From Hysterium pulicare CBS 123377 (lineage: Eukaryota > Ascomycota > Dothideomycetes > Hysteriales > Hysteriaceae): a stretch of DNA of 64,000 nt. This document shows positions 11,368 to 25,748 of this stretch, one piece after another (the first letter of the stretch is position 1; each line of letters begins with the position of its first letter). The position numbers and the translations under genes are program-made. The stretch spans positions 1 through 64,000 of the forward strand of contig AJFK01001088.1 of NCBI GenBank assembly GCA_000467715.1, given 5' to 3'. The notes beneath the pieces were generated by a model that was not told the DNA's origin, made no database searches, and worked only from the letters and a program-made list of their open reading frames with translations.

Positions 11368-13485
11368 ATGCTGACCGGCTCTCTCACTTCCTTAGGCTAT
11401 CAGGCGGAGGCATGCGGATATTGCAAAGATCCGGCCACGAACAAGAGGACCCCTAACTCTCGTGCGTATTTCTTCATCTCTGTTCAGAAAAACCCGTCAG
11501 ATGTGCATGATATCGTAAGCGATATCAGTGACCTGATCCATATCACCGACTCTATAATTGATGCAACTTCATGGCTATGAACACGTCTGCCAGTTCCTTT
11601 GATGTTCCCGAGGTCCATTGACGTTGGTCCACTCACGTGCGCTTCTATGCATGTTCCGCCCCTGTCAATTTATGGCCATATAGCTGCGGCACAAAAAGAC
11701 AGAAGCCAGAAGATCTTGACATGTTCTACTTGGCACTCTGGTCTATACATCATAACTCACGGACGAAATATGAGACGTACAACTCTCATCAACTTCCGTC
11801 GGGAGCGGAGATGAATTACTCAATCAGACCTGGCAAAGGAATTTTGTCAACATCGAGTCACGATTGATCAGACCGTTATACTGACTAGCTGGTGATCAGG
11901 AGCATGTTATTATGCTGTCTCAAGGAACTTGAGCGTTGAGCATTATCAACTACTAGTTGACCGAGGCTGGAGACGGTATGAGTGCCTTGTCTGATCGATA
12001 GCGGATTCCGTTCTTGCACTTTACCATCGTGAAAACCGTCGAGCATCGCAAGAATCAGGTTCCGATTTGTTGGTATTGATTGCTGATACGAAATGATCAT
12101 CAGCTCAGGTACTATTCTATATAAGCCCGATGTTCTGCGGCATTGCTGCCCACATTATACTATTCGGTGAGCAGATCCTAGCGGATAAGCCTCAGTCGTT
12201 AATAGAGCGGCAGGCTTCCGGTATCTTCTTTCAAACCTACAAGGGATCAAAGGCAGGCGATCAATCGATGGAACAAATTCGTTCTTGGCGAAGATTACAT
12301 TAAGGAGGCAGCTAGAACGCACCCGAAGACAAAGGAGTATGCAAATCGATGGGCTGCGATCGCAATAGCCGTCTAATCGTTATCCAGAGAAAAGTTACGC
12401 CAGAAGAATACCTTTGAGTTGAGCACAGCAGTCCACGAAAGTGAATATGCCAATGTCGAGCAGCCACCGGAGCCAGCCCATCGATTCGAAGTAACACTGG
12501 AATCTGACAAGTTTACTCTCGAAAAGTACAAACTATTCGAAAACTATCAACGGAATGTTCACCATGAGAAACCCTCTTCGATATCCCAAAGCGGATTCAA
12601 GCGCTTTCTCTGCGATTCACCCCTCCAACGCAAAAACCAATCCGTGAACGGAAAGCCTCAGCCTCTTGGGTCTTTCCACCAATGCTATCGGCTCGATGGC
12701 CGTCTCATCGGCATGGGAGTTTTGGATCTTCTTCCACATTGTGTTAGCGGTGTCTACTTCATCTATCATTCCGACTTTGAGAAGTGGAGTTTCGGCAAAC
12801 TGAGCGCTCTGCGTGAAGCAAGTTTAGCTCAAGAGGGCGATTACGACTATTATTACATGGGCTACTACATCCACTCCTGCGTCAAGATGCGATACAAGGG
12901 TGACTACAAACCACAATATGTATTAGATCCCGAAACATACCAGTGGGACCCATTAGAAGGTGAGCTCAGACAGCTACTGGATTCCAAGCCGTATGTATCT
13001 ATGTCACAGGAGCGGAGAACGCAAATATTGGAAACGGGCCATGCACAGAATTCTGCAAAAGAAGTCTCAACAGGAAATGCTGTAGAGCTTGGTACACATG
13101 GGGACCTTCCGCTTCCCCTTCCTGCCGATGCTGGAGCTGCGGTGGAGGCAGGGATGTCGCTCTTTGATCTCAAGATCCCGGGTGTGATGACAGTAGAGGA
13201 GATCCTTGAACAAGTTGACTTGGACCAGATCATCATCGAGATCCGAGGACAGCTTGCCAAAACGGAAGTAAGTGTCCTACAATCGACATCCTTCCTTGTC
13301 TTTCGTGTTTGATGGGAACTATTCTTCTAACCCTTTCCATTTCCTGACCCTAACGAACCCAGGATCTCGTGGTGTGGGAAAACGGAAACGTATCCGACCC
13401 AGGCACAGTTAAGGGATTGATTTCCGAGCTGGCCGCTTGTGTGGGACCCGAGGTTGCGAATACTATGGTAGTGAAAATGAATTGA
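11368..13485 (+). CDS. ATE1: Arginyl-tRNA--protein transferase (N-end rule)
   Basis: Transfers Arg from Arg-tRNA to N-terminal Asp/Glu of proteins, marking them for N-degron degradation. Six exons join in phase: 11368-11461, 11900-11975, 12104-12166, 12214-12336, 12388-13267, 13363-13485, giving 452 aa. The N-terminal ATE domain has CGYCKDP (about residue 14), then YYAVSRNLS, the family hallmark LLVDRGWRRSG, and HCCPHYTIR. The C-terminal domain contains FKPTRDQRQAINRWNKFV, KLFENYQRNVHHEKPS, GVLDLLPHCVSGVYFIY and YYIHSCVKMRYKGDYKP. These match ATE1 throughout. The first intron is 438 nt, far longer than others here. A long tail after residue 350 with VMTVEEILEQVDLD is usual in fungal homologues. 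The start at MLTGSLTSLGYQ is inferred from homologues with a short lead before LGY. Confidence 0.93.
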
Positions 13486-13977
13486 TGAGTATTGGTGTGG
13501 GACATGCTAGTCTGACAGCGGCAACCTCGTCGCAAAGAATGCATGGCAATGGTATGACGGGTGATTTGAAAAGGACGGTTCCACTGCTTCTCGCCTATGA
13601 CCATGGGTTTGCTGGTTTATACTTTCCGAACCACATAGGAGAATAACGGAGCTTGGAGCTTGGAGCTTGGAGCTTGAAGCATCAATTATATGTCTATCTG
13701 AGCTACATCTGGACTTCATGTTTGGCTTGCATCTTGTTAGACATCCATGGGAAATGTAGAATCGCGCTTAAACGACATACCTAATGCTCCCGAGGTCTGA
13801 AGGTCACTACCTACGACTGTGATATTATTCTTATCTTGTCCATATCGGGTTATCCACAAGTGACTGCATTCCGTTAGCCGGAATCCGCCAAGCCGAGGCC
13901 CAAGCTCGATCTAATATTATCTGTGCCGGCCTCTCTGGAGGTTACAGCTAGGAATCAACACATAGAGTTTCTCTGCC
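13486..13977. other. Intergenic region between ATE1 and the enoyl reductase
   Basis: Holds the ATE1 3' end, a 7-bp tandem repeat at 13648 and the promoter of the downstream gene; no further gene seen. Confidence 0.5.
13648..13675 (+). repeat. 7-bp tandem repeat GGAGCTT x4
   Basis: Four exact copies of GGAGCTT followed by a GAAGC variant, just downstream of ATE1. Confidence 0.9.
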
Positions 13978-14999
13978 ATGGCATCACCCGTATCTCTAGT
14001 CGTGCGCCCTCGTGGTTAGTATACAATGCTCCGTGCTCTGTCCACAACCTCTAATGGAGACATACAGGCAAACCAATAAATGGACTTCCGGAGGAGACGA
14101 GTGTGGATTCGACCGGCTCAGCGAAAGAATTATACAAGAAGCTTGCCAATTCCTCAAACTTCTCGGTTCATCGTTTGAGAGTTACTAAAGGTAGCGATGG
14201 ATCTGCTATTCCCAATTCCGCCGATGTCACAATCGGGCAAACCGGCCTTCGAAATCGAAGTACCATTTATGTGAAAGATTTGGGTTAGCCCCTCTCCCCT
14301 CCATCTCTTGATAATGTTATCTGACGATTGTGTTTAGGGCCGCAAATTGCATGGCGAACTGTCTTCATCATCGAATACCTTGGTCCCATTCTTATCCATC
14401 CTCTGCTCTACTACCTGCGGCCCTACATCTACAGAACTTCAGAGCCACCCTCACAGCTTCAAACATTATCGCTCATACTCATATTGATTCATTTCCTGAA
14501 GCGCGAGTATGAAACAGTATTTGTACATCGCTTTTCGCTTGCTACAATGCCAGCACGAAATATCTTCAAGAATAGCGCCCACTACTGGCTCTTCTCTGGG
14601 CTCAACATCGCGTTCTGGACCTATAAAACGAACTCACCGACAGAAAAATCCATCAATCCCCTCATTACCTATACTGGGCTCGCATTGTTTATAATAGGGG
14701 AGCTTGGGAATTTGTCTGCGCACTACACACTCAAAAATCTTCGAAGGCCAGGTAGTACAGAACGGGGAATCCCGCAGGGATTAGGCTTCAATCTTGTGAC
14801 GTGTCCAAACTACATGTTCGAGACGATGACCTGGATAGGTGTCTTTTTGGTCAACTGGAGTCTCAGCACCATTGTATTCCTTGTGATCGCGGCAGCGCAA
14901 ATGGCGGTATGGGCTCGGAAGAAGGAAATGCGATACAGGAAGGAATTTGGCGACAAGTATAAGCGAAAGCGGTTCTTCATGCTTCCTGGCATATACTAG
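13978..14999 (+). CDS. TSC13: Very-long-chain trans-2-enoyl-CoA reductase
   Basis: Last step of the ER fatty-acid elongation cycle: NADPH reduction of trans-2-enoyl-CoA in very-long-chain acid and sphingolipid synthesis. Three exons, 13978-14014, 14068-14283 and 14338-14999, give 304 aa. The N-terminal 90 residues form the ubiquitin-like part usual for this family (ELYKKLANSSNFSVHRLRVTK, GLRNRSTIYVKDLGPQIAW). The steroid-reductase-type membrane domain follows with IEYLGPILIHPLLYYLRP, HFLKREYETVFVHRFS and GFNLVTCPNYMFE. These include the Lys-Arg-Glu and Tyr-Glu segments conserved in Tsc13/TECR. Five to six hydrophobic segments are visible, and the protein ends in the family-typical RYRKEFGDKYKRKR basic stretch. 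All splice phases agree. Confidence 0.93.
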
Positions 15000-16441
15000 C
15001 CGGAGCGGGCCGGTGTCAGCCATGCCACCCTTACCAGTAGAGCTGCGGTCAGGCTGAACCAGGTGGCCATAATGGGAGGGCCAAGTCCTGCTGAATATCA
15101 CCTGATTCAGCCTCATCCGCCGTAGGTAATGGTGTGTTACCTTCAGTGTGGAAGCTATCGATCTGCTACAAGTGATTGGAAGAATAAATGTAACATGGTA
15201 CCCAGTAATCTGGTCAGAGGCATGCTCTCCACGTTCGTCTGAGTAATCGTGATACAGCAGACATGAACACACACCGCAACAGTTCGCACCACTTTTTTAA
15301 AATGCCAAGTAATCTTCAACATCTCTGCTATTTTTTGAATTGGATGTTTCTATCTTGTATCCCCACACCACCTTGAGTCGGCTAACCCGAGTCGCGGGAA
15401 AGGATAGATGCAGAGTGATGACGACCCTGCATAAGCGCAGCAATAAGCCACCAACTATTGCTTTTTATGGTTCTAAGAACATCATCGACCGCCTTCTAGC
15501 AGGCTGCTATGCTGCACAAGCTGGATTCGATGCCCTTGCCAACGCCCTCTACCTTCGCGGCGCAAGATTGGCTGCAACCAGCTGTCTCTTGCCTGTGGGG
15601 TCCTTCAGCACAGCAACCACCCGAATGCTCGCCTTTTCAGCTGACGGTTCTATTTGGAGTGGCATTTCTCGTGAAGTTGGGAATCAGAGGCCTTCCATTG
15701 GCCCACTATCCCGTCCCTGTCGCTTATCCGCACCCGCAGAACTGGGGTTTGGAGTTCGTGGCTGGCGTACTTCGAGCCCTATCCAGGGCGCTGACACCTG
15801 ACACCTACCCAGACAAGGCATCGGTTCAGCCGCAGCTGCGCAGGGCGGATGCTCGTCTTCATTCATAAACCATCGTTGTTCCTTTGGCAAGGCATCGTTT
15901 GGCGTTTCTCTATCCGTGCGTGTTTTCGAAATACCAACGTTGCGATTGAATTTCCTCACTTCTGATCTTGCACCTTCCTTCCTAAACTCGCCAATCAGTT
16001 GGACACTGCGTGGTTTGGGGTCCAAGGACAAGCCAAAGCTCCTTTCTTGACTTCTTAGTTGAAGTAAGACTTGTTTGCTAAAGCCTAAGCCTCTTTATTG
16101 CATCCTTCCTCTATTCCTATCCGATTCATCAAACTCAGCACATTTCCTGCTACGGGCTAGACACGTTGACGAGGGGTAAGTTGCTTGAACGGCAGGTTGT
16201 ACCTTCCATCTCCTTGTATAATGCATCATCCACTGTACAATCATCATGCCTCTTTCCCCTGGAAAGTCCGCATCGAGTCACTTTTGACTCCACAGCGCCT
16301 ATGAAATTCCATACCGCCCAGGCTTGCATGCGGCGTCCCTTATTGTTCCTCATCAATATTCAAGTTTCTTGGAGATTGATACATTCTTTCTAGCTCTGTC
16401 CTTTGCTTGTTACCTTCGTCATTTCCCTATCTCCCTCCAGT
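15000..16441. other. Long intergenic region upstream of the oxygenase gene
   Basis: Frames at 15340-15870 overlap each other and resemble no protein. Pyrimidine-rich stretches at 16060-16440 look like a long promoter and 5' leader for the oxygenase gene. No gene supported. Confidence 0.45.
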
Positions 16442-19400
16442 ATGCCGCCAGTCAGGAAGCTAATATCACAATGGAACCAGCTGTCCAGGTCCGATTCAAT
16501 CATCATGGATACGAGAACCGGGATTGAACCGCCTAAGCCGGAACAACTCTCCGAGCTTGATCGATTGAGCAACAAGCTCGGAAACTCATTTAAGCAAGCT
16601 TCAGCTTTGATCAGCCATATTGCAAAACCAGTCCCTCACGGAACTGGAGATGGCTCGGACTTGGATCCGAAAGAAAGAAATCTTCTTCTCCGGAAGATTG
16701 AGGGGGATATCGCAGACCTGAGCCACTTTAGTATTACTGATATCAAGACGTTGATTGATGTGCAAAAAACGAAGATGACCGGCGAGATGACTGACGATAA
16801 GACATATCTGATGGAGAACATCATAAGAGTAAGCCCTGCAATCATTTGCAACTTCTTCAATGAATCACTAGTGACTTTGCATAGACGGCCGCAAAGCTTC
16901 CCGATGGTTCTGAAAACAGAGAGAAACTTACCAGTCAATTCCTCACCACACTATGGAATGATCTGCAACATCCTCCTCTGTCGTATGTTAGCCGGTGATG
17001 AGCACGATATCTTGTGGCTGACACTCTTGCAGTTATCTTGGGTCCAAGTACCAATATCGCTCGGCTGACGGTTCAAACAATGTAAGACCACAAATCCTTG
17101 CTGCCTCGGATGGCCATGCTGACTTTCGATCTCGTTCAGAGCCTCATTCACCCCCAACTTGGAGCAGCTGGAACTCCATATGCTAGGACAGTTAAGCCAT
17201 CACAAATGCAGACGCCTGCTCGACCTGACCCTGGGGTCGTTTTTGACGCCGTCATGTCCCGGAAACACAATGAACTTCATCCCAACAGGATCTCGAGCAT
17301 GTTGTTCTACCTTGCTTCCATCATCATCCACGACCTTTTCCGAACAGACCATGCTGACCCCAATAATTCAATGACTTCATCTTATCTTGATCTTGCGCCA
17401 TTGTATGGGAGCAACCAGGCAGAACAGGACCTCATGAGGACGAAGAGCGATGGGAAGATCAAGCCAGATTGCTTCTCAGAAGCACGTTTGCTCTTCTTTC
17501 CTCCTGGTGTCGGCGCACTCTTGATCATGTTCAATCGTTTTCACAATTACGTCGTGGAAAACCTAGCCATGATCAACGAATCCGGGCGCTTCACGAAGCC
17601 CTCTTCAGATAACATGACAGCCGAAGCCCATAAGAAGGCGACGACCAAGTACGACGAAGATCTTTTCCAGACTGGTCGTCTTATCACCTGCGGTCTTTAC
17701 GTGAACATCATCTTGATAGATTATGTTCGAACTATACTCGATCTGAACCGCACGGACAGCAACTGGCAGTTGAACCCTCGCAACATCATTAAAGACGGTC
17801 CCCCAATGGGCATTGGAAATCAAGTCTCGGCGGAGTTCAATCTGGTTTACCGATGGCATTCTTCTGTGTCGGAGCGAGATGAGAAATGGACGAATGCCCA
17901 ATGGGAGGAGATGTTTGGGAAGAAGGACCCAAAAGACGTCGATAAAGTTGAATTTCTGAAGACCTTGGAAAAGGTGTATCGATCAACTCCGAAAGAACCG
18001 GAAAAGCGAGTATTTGGTGGACTTACGCGTAATTCGGATGGCACTCTTCCTGACGACGGACTTGTGAAGCTCCTCACAGACAGCATTGAAGACTGTGCTA
18101 ACTCCTTTGGACCGCAAAGAGTTCCTGCTGTCATGAGAGCTATTGAGGTCCTCGGTATTGAACAGGCTCGGTCCTGGAATCTTGGATCTTTGAACGAATT
18201 CAGAAAATACTTCGATCTGGAGCCTCATAGAACTTTCGAGAGTATAACTCAGGACAAAAATGTGGCAGAGCAACTAAAGCATCTTTACGAGCATCCGGAC
18301 CGCGTGGAGATCTATCCTGGCATCGTGGTGGAGGATGCGAAGAAGCCTCTATGCCCTGGATCTGGCCTGACTGCTTCTTACACCGTTTCTCGAGCTGTCC
18401 TCTCTGATGCTGTTGCTTTGGTGCGAGGTGACAGGTTCTATACCCTTGACTTCAACCCTCGTACTTTGACCAATTGGGGGTTTTCGGAGGTGAACTACGA
18501 CAATGCCGTTGATAATGGATGCATGTTCTACAAGCTATTCCTTCGCGCCTTTCCAAATCATTTTAAAGAAAATTCCGTCTACGCCCACTTCCCTCTCACA
18601 ACACCACCGGCCATGAGAGAAGCCCTCAAGGACTTGAAGAAAGAAAACATCTACAATTACGATAAGCCTAAATATACGCCCCAACCAAACATCATTCTCG
18701 AATACAAGAACGCCACAGCGATCATGGCAAACAAAAATGACTTCAAAGTGACGTGGGGTAAAGCAATTGAATACTTGATGGGGTCTCCATCAAAGGACTT
18801 CATGCTTTCTGGTGACGGACCAAAGAATGCAGCTTCCCGGACCATGATGGAGACCGCTCTCTACATCCATGACTGGGACAAAGACGTAAAAGACTACTAC
18901 CAGAAGATAACACAAAAGCTTTTGAAGGAGAAGTCCGCAAAAATCGCAGATTTCAACCAAGTAGACATCATTCGAGATGTTGGCAATTTGGCGCACCTTC
19001 ACTTCTGCGCTGAGCTGTTCATGCTTCCACTGAAGACGGACGAGCGACCTGGAGTCTTTACCGAGGCGGAATTGTATCTCGTCATGTCCGCTGTGTTTGC
19101 TCTTGTCTTCTTTGACGTCGACGTTGCCGCCTCTTTCCCACTTCATGTGAAGGCCTTAGAAGCTACGCGGACTCTTGGCCAGCTCATTGAAAAGAACGTA
19201 CAAGAGATTAGAGATGGTGGTGTTTTATCCTCCCTCATGCAGGTAATCTGGCCGGAAGACACACCGTTGAAGAGATACGGGAAGCACATGATCGAACGAC
19301 TTCTCGCCAGCAAAATGGATCCAAAGACTCTTGTATGGGGTCATATCCTAGGTACTGCTGGAGGCATGGTAGCCAATCAAGGTCAGCTACTTGGTCAGAC

Positions 19401-20008
19401 ACTCGAGTACTTCATGACCGAAGGCAATAAGGAACACTGGCCAAAGGTCCAGGCGTTAGCGCAAAAGGACACGCCAGAAGCTTTCGAAGAACTCATGCAC
19501 TATTTCCTCGAGGGTTCACGGCTCTATGGCGAGACGGGAGTCTTCCGCGACGTAGCAAAAGCGACTGAAATCCAAGACTCTGGCAGAACCATCAAAGTCG
19601 AAGAAGGCGATCGACTCTTCGTCAACCTCCGTGCTGCATCCCGCGATCCGGACAAATTCCCCAATCCCGATCAACTTGATCCCAAGAGGGATATTGATAG
19701 CTACATTCACCTTGGGTCGGGTCCACATCAGTGTCTGGGCTTGAGGATGACTAGAGTGGCGCTGACGACCATGTTGAAGGAAATTGCGAAGCTGCCAAAC
19801 CTGAGGCCGGCGAAGGGGCCGCAGGGCGAGGTGCATAAGGTTACGAAGAAGATGTTTGAGGGCGAGAAGTATCCTTATCATGCGTATATGACTGAGGCGC
19901 AGGATTCGTATTGGCCGTTCCCTTGTGGTAAGTTTCTATCATGTTACCAATTTATTTTAGAATGTCTACTGATGTGATTATGCAGCTCTCAAGCTCAACT
20001 GGAATTAG
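16442..20008 (+). CDS. Psi-factor-producing oxygenase / linoleate diol synthase (heme dioxygenase-P450 fusion)
   Basis: Oxidises linoleic and oleic acids to hydroperoxides and rearranges them to diols (oxylipins that steer sporulation). Five exons, 16442-16828, 16885-16982, 17033-17081, 17140-19927 and 19986-20008, give 1114 aa. The N-terminal animal-peroxidase-like domain has the distal heme His in IIIHDLFRTDH and the catalytic Tyr/proximal His in VYRWHSSVSE. The C-terminal P450-like domain has GGMVANQGQ (the Asn and Gln of the hydroperoxide isomerase site) and an intact heme thiolate in GSGPHQCLG. The retained Cys argues for a working diol-synthase half, as in PpoA, rather than a PpoC-like dead P450 half. 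Position specificity (8R or 10R) cannot be read. The last exon encodes only ALKLNWN. An internal Met at 16505 is an alternative start. Confidence 0.93.
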
Positions 20009-20629
20009 ATGACAGACTGGTATAGGCAAAAATGGATGAAGCTGATGTCTGAGTCGTTATAATGTGTTAAGATGTTCCTCATCGGGTTTTGTTGCGGCAG
20101 GGCGGATTGGCTGTAGAAAACACACATGGTGATGGTTCCTATCTAAACCTATTATTTTTCTCATCCGCAATGCCTGAATCCTCTTATGATTTTAATAACA
20201 AGCAGGTATAGCGTACATAATTCATACTTATGCCCGTTCTATTTCCGTCGTCAGTTCGTGGACTCCCCCAAATAGCATGGTGTTGCGCGCTACCGGTAAA
20301 GCACGAGTCATGTTATGTGCCCCTCATCACCATTCCGCGACTCGTTGTTTGTTGAGTTGGTTTTGATTATAAAGAGTCTTGAAGGCAAGTCAGCATCACT
20401 GTCAGGATTCAAGGATATGAAGATCGATCGATGATTGCGAAGACCCGAAGCTCAACCTACCGAAGGGGCCAACATGTTGACTCTCCATAGATCCTGAAGG
20501 GAAATATCCGGAGGTCATGTCCGAGCTATCGAGTCGACTGTAAAGAGGGGCATTAAGGTCCGCAATCCTAAACAATGCCACCATCATGGAGCTCCAAATC
20601 TTTTCTTTCTCCTTCAACACGCAAACACC
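20009..20629. other. Intergenic, no gene supported
   Basis: 3' region of the oxygenase gene and promoter of the SDHA-like gene. A minus-strand frame at 20402-20809 is a shadow overlapping SDHA exon 1. Confidence 0.5.
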
Positions 20630-22959
<2,330 letters not shown>

Positions 22960-22985
<26 letters not shown>

Positions 22986-23345
22986 AAACGCCGTCTTAAC
23001 AGACCGATATTTGGACCATACAGAGCTGGGCGACGTTCGAAGAATATTTCGAGAAGCAAAAGCCATCCATCACCATCCAAATAAGTATGCTAAGGCACTC
23101 CAGCCCTTGGTGAAGCTTCTACTCAAACAACAAATCTGAGAGTGATGGCAGGATTCTTTCAAAACACTCGTAATTCCATACTCCACAACCCAAGAATTTT
23201 TCAACGCCACAGTTTCTGAATTTACTCGTGATTAAGCATGGATGATCGACAGTGCCCGCCACATCATGAAACAAAACGAACACTATACATCCCTGCTATA
23301 GTGGCACTTGCAACCTCTTTCGCCAATACTTCAAACATTGTTTTA
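22960..23345 (+). pseudogene. Decayed open frame of unknown origin
   Basis: Overlapping the last SDHA exon and running on for about 380 bases, one frame reads like protein with amphipathic helices (DRYLDHTELGDVRRIFREAK; KYAKALQPLVKLLLKQQ; EFFNATVSEFTRD; DSARHIMKQNEHYTSLL). It is broken by several stops and has no start. The composition is protein-like over the whole length, which suggests the remnant of a gene rather than chance. The family is not recognised. Confidence 0.35.
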
Positions 23346-23781
23346 GCCTGAATGCCGACGTTTCGTTTCAGAAGTATAAGTACTGGCCTTATAGAGATTA
23401 CATACCAGTTCAGCATCTTATTCCAGCGAATTCAAGGACCACAATTCCTGGTCCGGAAACGCGTTGGTTGGACTAAAACCCCGGTTTGCGATAAATTGAA
23501 CGTGAATTCTCCGCTGCCGTGTAGATTAATCCTTACCTGGATTATAATCACCCTAGAACAACCATCGAATCAAGCATGCATCTGCGGAAACCGTCACGTA
23601 TAGTCTCGGTGTCTACAAGTTTCTCAAAACCTGTGATGTACTGTTTGCTACTCTCACCCTACTCGCATGCAATTCACTAGCCTCTAGTAATAACAGACAC
23701 TTCGCTATTGCAATCTACTCCCTTTCATTCTTTACTGCTTCTCACTCACCCATCCACCCACGCAACCAAGTACCCACAAGA

Positions 23782-24324
23782 ATGTTCCTCCAAACTCTCT
23801 TAGCAGTCCTCCTCATCCTTCCCTTCACAGCCCTCTCTCTCGTCCTTCCACACCCGAAGTTGCTGAACGCGCACAACCATCACTACTGGAGACGTGCTAC
23901 CAACTCGACATCATCTGTACGTACCCCATCCGTATGACTGGGCGAGTAATGTCAAAGAAAAGCGTGTGCTGATTCACTTCTAGATCACGACCTGCTCAAA
24001 CGCCAAATGGTCGGGCAACTGCACCACCCTTTCCATACCGCTCGGAAGTAATCATTGCACGGTTTTCAATTCTACGATTAATAGCATACGCGTGGAGAAG
24101 GGTGTTACTTGCGTGCTCTTCAGGTACGTACATAACTATCAATCTATGTTTTCCCTTCATTTTAGGGCAATGGGGAAGAGATGCTGATGAGATTGATCAG
24201 GAATGGGTTTTGCGACGATCTGGGCGATACGCCGCTGAGGAATATCACGGCGCCTGGAGTGGCTGATTTGGAGAAAGTGGGGATGTTGAAGGAGGCGAGG
24301 GGGTTTGAGTGCGTTGAGGCGTGA
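23782..24324 (+). CDS. Small secreted Cys-containing protein
   Basis: Three short exons, 23782-23916, 23984-24123 and 24201-24324, splice in phase to 132 aa; none is long enough to stand out alone. A clear signal peptide opens the protein (MFLQTLLAVLLILPFTALSL, cleavage expected just after). A short basic/His segment (HPKLLNAHNHHYWRR) could be a Kex2-processed propeptide. The mature region has six cysteines (TCSN, NCTT, HCTV, TCVL, FCDD, ECVE) and several N-glycosylation sequons, and no membrane segment. I recognise no family. Size, signal and Cys content fit effector-like small secreted proteins. Both introns have canonical GTACGT donors and pyrimidine-rich or branch-like 3' ends. Confidence 0.72.
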
Positions 24325-24656
24325 ATCTTCATCAAGGGTGTTCGTGTGCTGTAATGTAGATTGGGAGTTGATAATGATTTGGCACGCGATAGACACGTAA
24401 TAATGGAAAGATGGAACAAGTGCACAAAGACGGTAAACATAGTCCGAAAATATTAATTCATCAAGGGTATACCGAAATTCGTCCATCCGTGAGAATACTG
24501 TCTGAATACCGAGTTAGAGACCAATCATCATACCTCATATGTCCTTAAGTTTCGTAAGTAGAAGGAAAGTGGTGTGGAATGATATTCCACACCATAGACA
24601 TTTTCACCAGTCCCATACTGTCATTCTTCCGTATCCATCCCCGGTGAGAAGAACTT
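24325..24656. other. Convergent intergenic region
   Basis: 3' ends of the secreted-protein gene (plus) and the tetraspanin-like gene (minus); nothing else seen. Confidence 0.5.
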
Positions 24657-25748
24657 TTATTGCTCCTCACGTCTCGCCCATTCGTTTTCAGGTTGAGAAG
24701 CTGTGTCTCCATCCTGGACTGCACCTGATAAAGTATTCTTCGCAGTATTCTTCACATTGTGAGCTCCACCCTCGATGGTTCTCTGCGGAGTGCTTTCCTC
24801 TTCGCTGTCAGTTTCTTCAGGATGCGGGTTATCGGCATAAGGCTGGTAGTCTATGGCACGGCGGACGGTTGATGTCGCGCCTTGCTCCTCGTCTGTCTCG
24901 GCGGGTTGTAGTCGACTAGGAAGGACGTGCTGGAGCCAAGAGGGGCGGGTAGATGGTGTCACGATGATGGAAAGCTAACAGAAGACGATTAGCATCATTT
25001 TTGTGATTCTCACATCGCACTCAGCGTTAGGGGAGGATCAAGGCCCACTTACCTGCCACACAAACACTAGCACAACAACCGCCATCAATATACCCGCTAC
25101 CCTCTGTTCCTCGCCCTTCCAGTCTGCAAAACAACCCTTGGTCCTCCCAAAAGCCTTCTGACAGGCATCAATACCATGTTGCTTATCCGGAAATGGCCAT
25201 GCTCGATCATGTGCGTTTACCAATCCACAGCACTTAAAAGCATCTTGTATAGTCTTGATTGCATCCACATCTTTGGCGCTGAACATACGCTTCCAGCGCT
25301 GGTCCAAGCGACAATTGAGCTCGGAGGGTGGAGCCGCATGCGTGCCAAGTAGTGTTATGACGACGGTGGAATAGATTATGATGAGAATATTTGCGAAGAT
25401 TGTGTATGGTGATCGTATGGTTTGACCACGAGGCGTCTTAGTACGCTTCTCTTGATAGCGTGTAAGGTCGTACCCTCCCTCGAGGATTAGGCCAGAGAGA
25501 ATTGGGAGGGCGGCTGCAAAGCCGGAGAGGGCGGAGGGAATAGGAATTGAGAGGTTGTTCGACCGAGAGGAGGCATAACTGCGAGTTGTTAGCTGGGATA
25601 AGCGACGAGAGGTGAGATAGTACCTTGCGAGAGCCGTGACGAGGACAAGGTACTAGACAAATATGAGCGATTTCAGGTTGAGTCTTCGACAAAGGATACT
25701 GACCACGACGCTAATAGCTGTTACGAGCTGTTTCCGAGTGTACGCCAT
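24657..25748 (-). CDS. Tetraspanin-like membrane protein
   Basis: Minus-strand gene of at least four exons from ATG 25748. The first hydrophobic segment (KQLVTAISVVYLVLVTALA, assembled over the first splice) is followed by a second (SALSGFAAALPILSGLILEGG) and a third (TIFANILIIIYSTVVITLLG). A large extracellular loop carries the FKCCGLVN (CCG) signature with further Cys at DACQKAF and KGCFADW. A fourth segment (VAGILMAVVVLVFVWQLSI) precedes a polar, acidic cytoplasmic tail of about 100 aa. This matches the fungal tetraspanins (Tsp3/Pls1-like topology), which organise membrane domains in growth or penetration. Assignment between the subfamilies is not certain. Confidence 0.8.

Noticed and set aside
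15340-15868. Two overlapping plus-strand frames of 119-153 codons.
   Set aside because: No domain, no splice continuation, mutual overlap; likely promoter DNA of the oxygenase gene.
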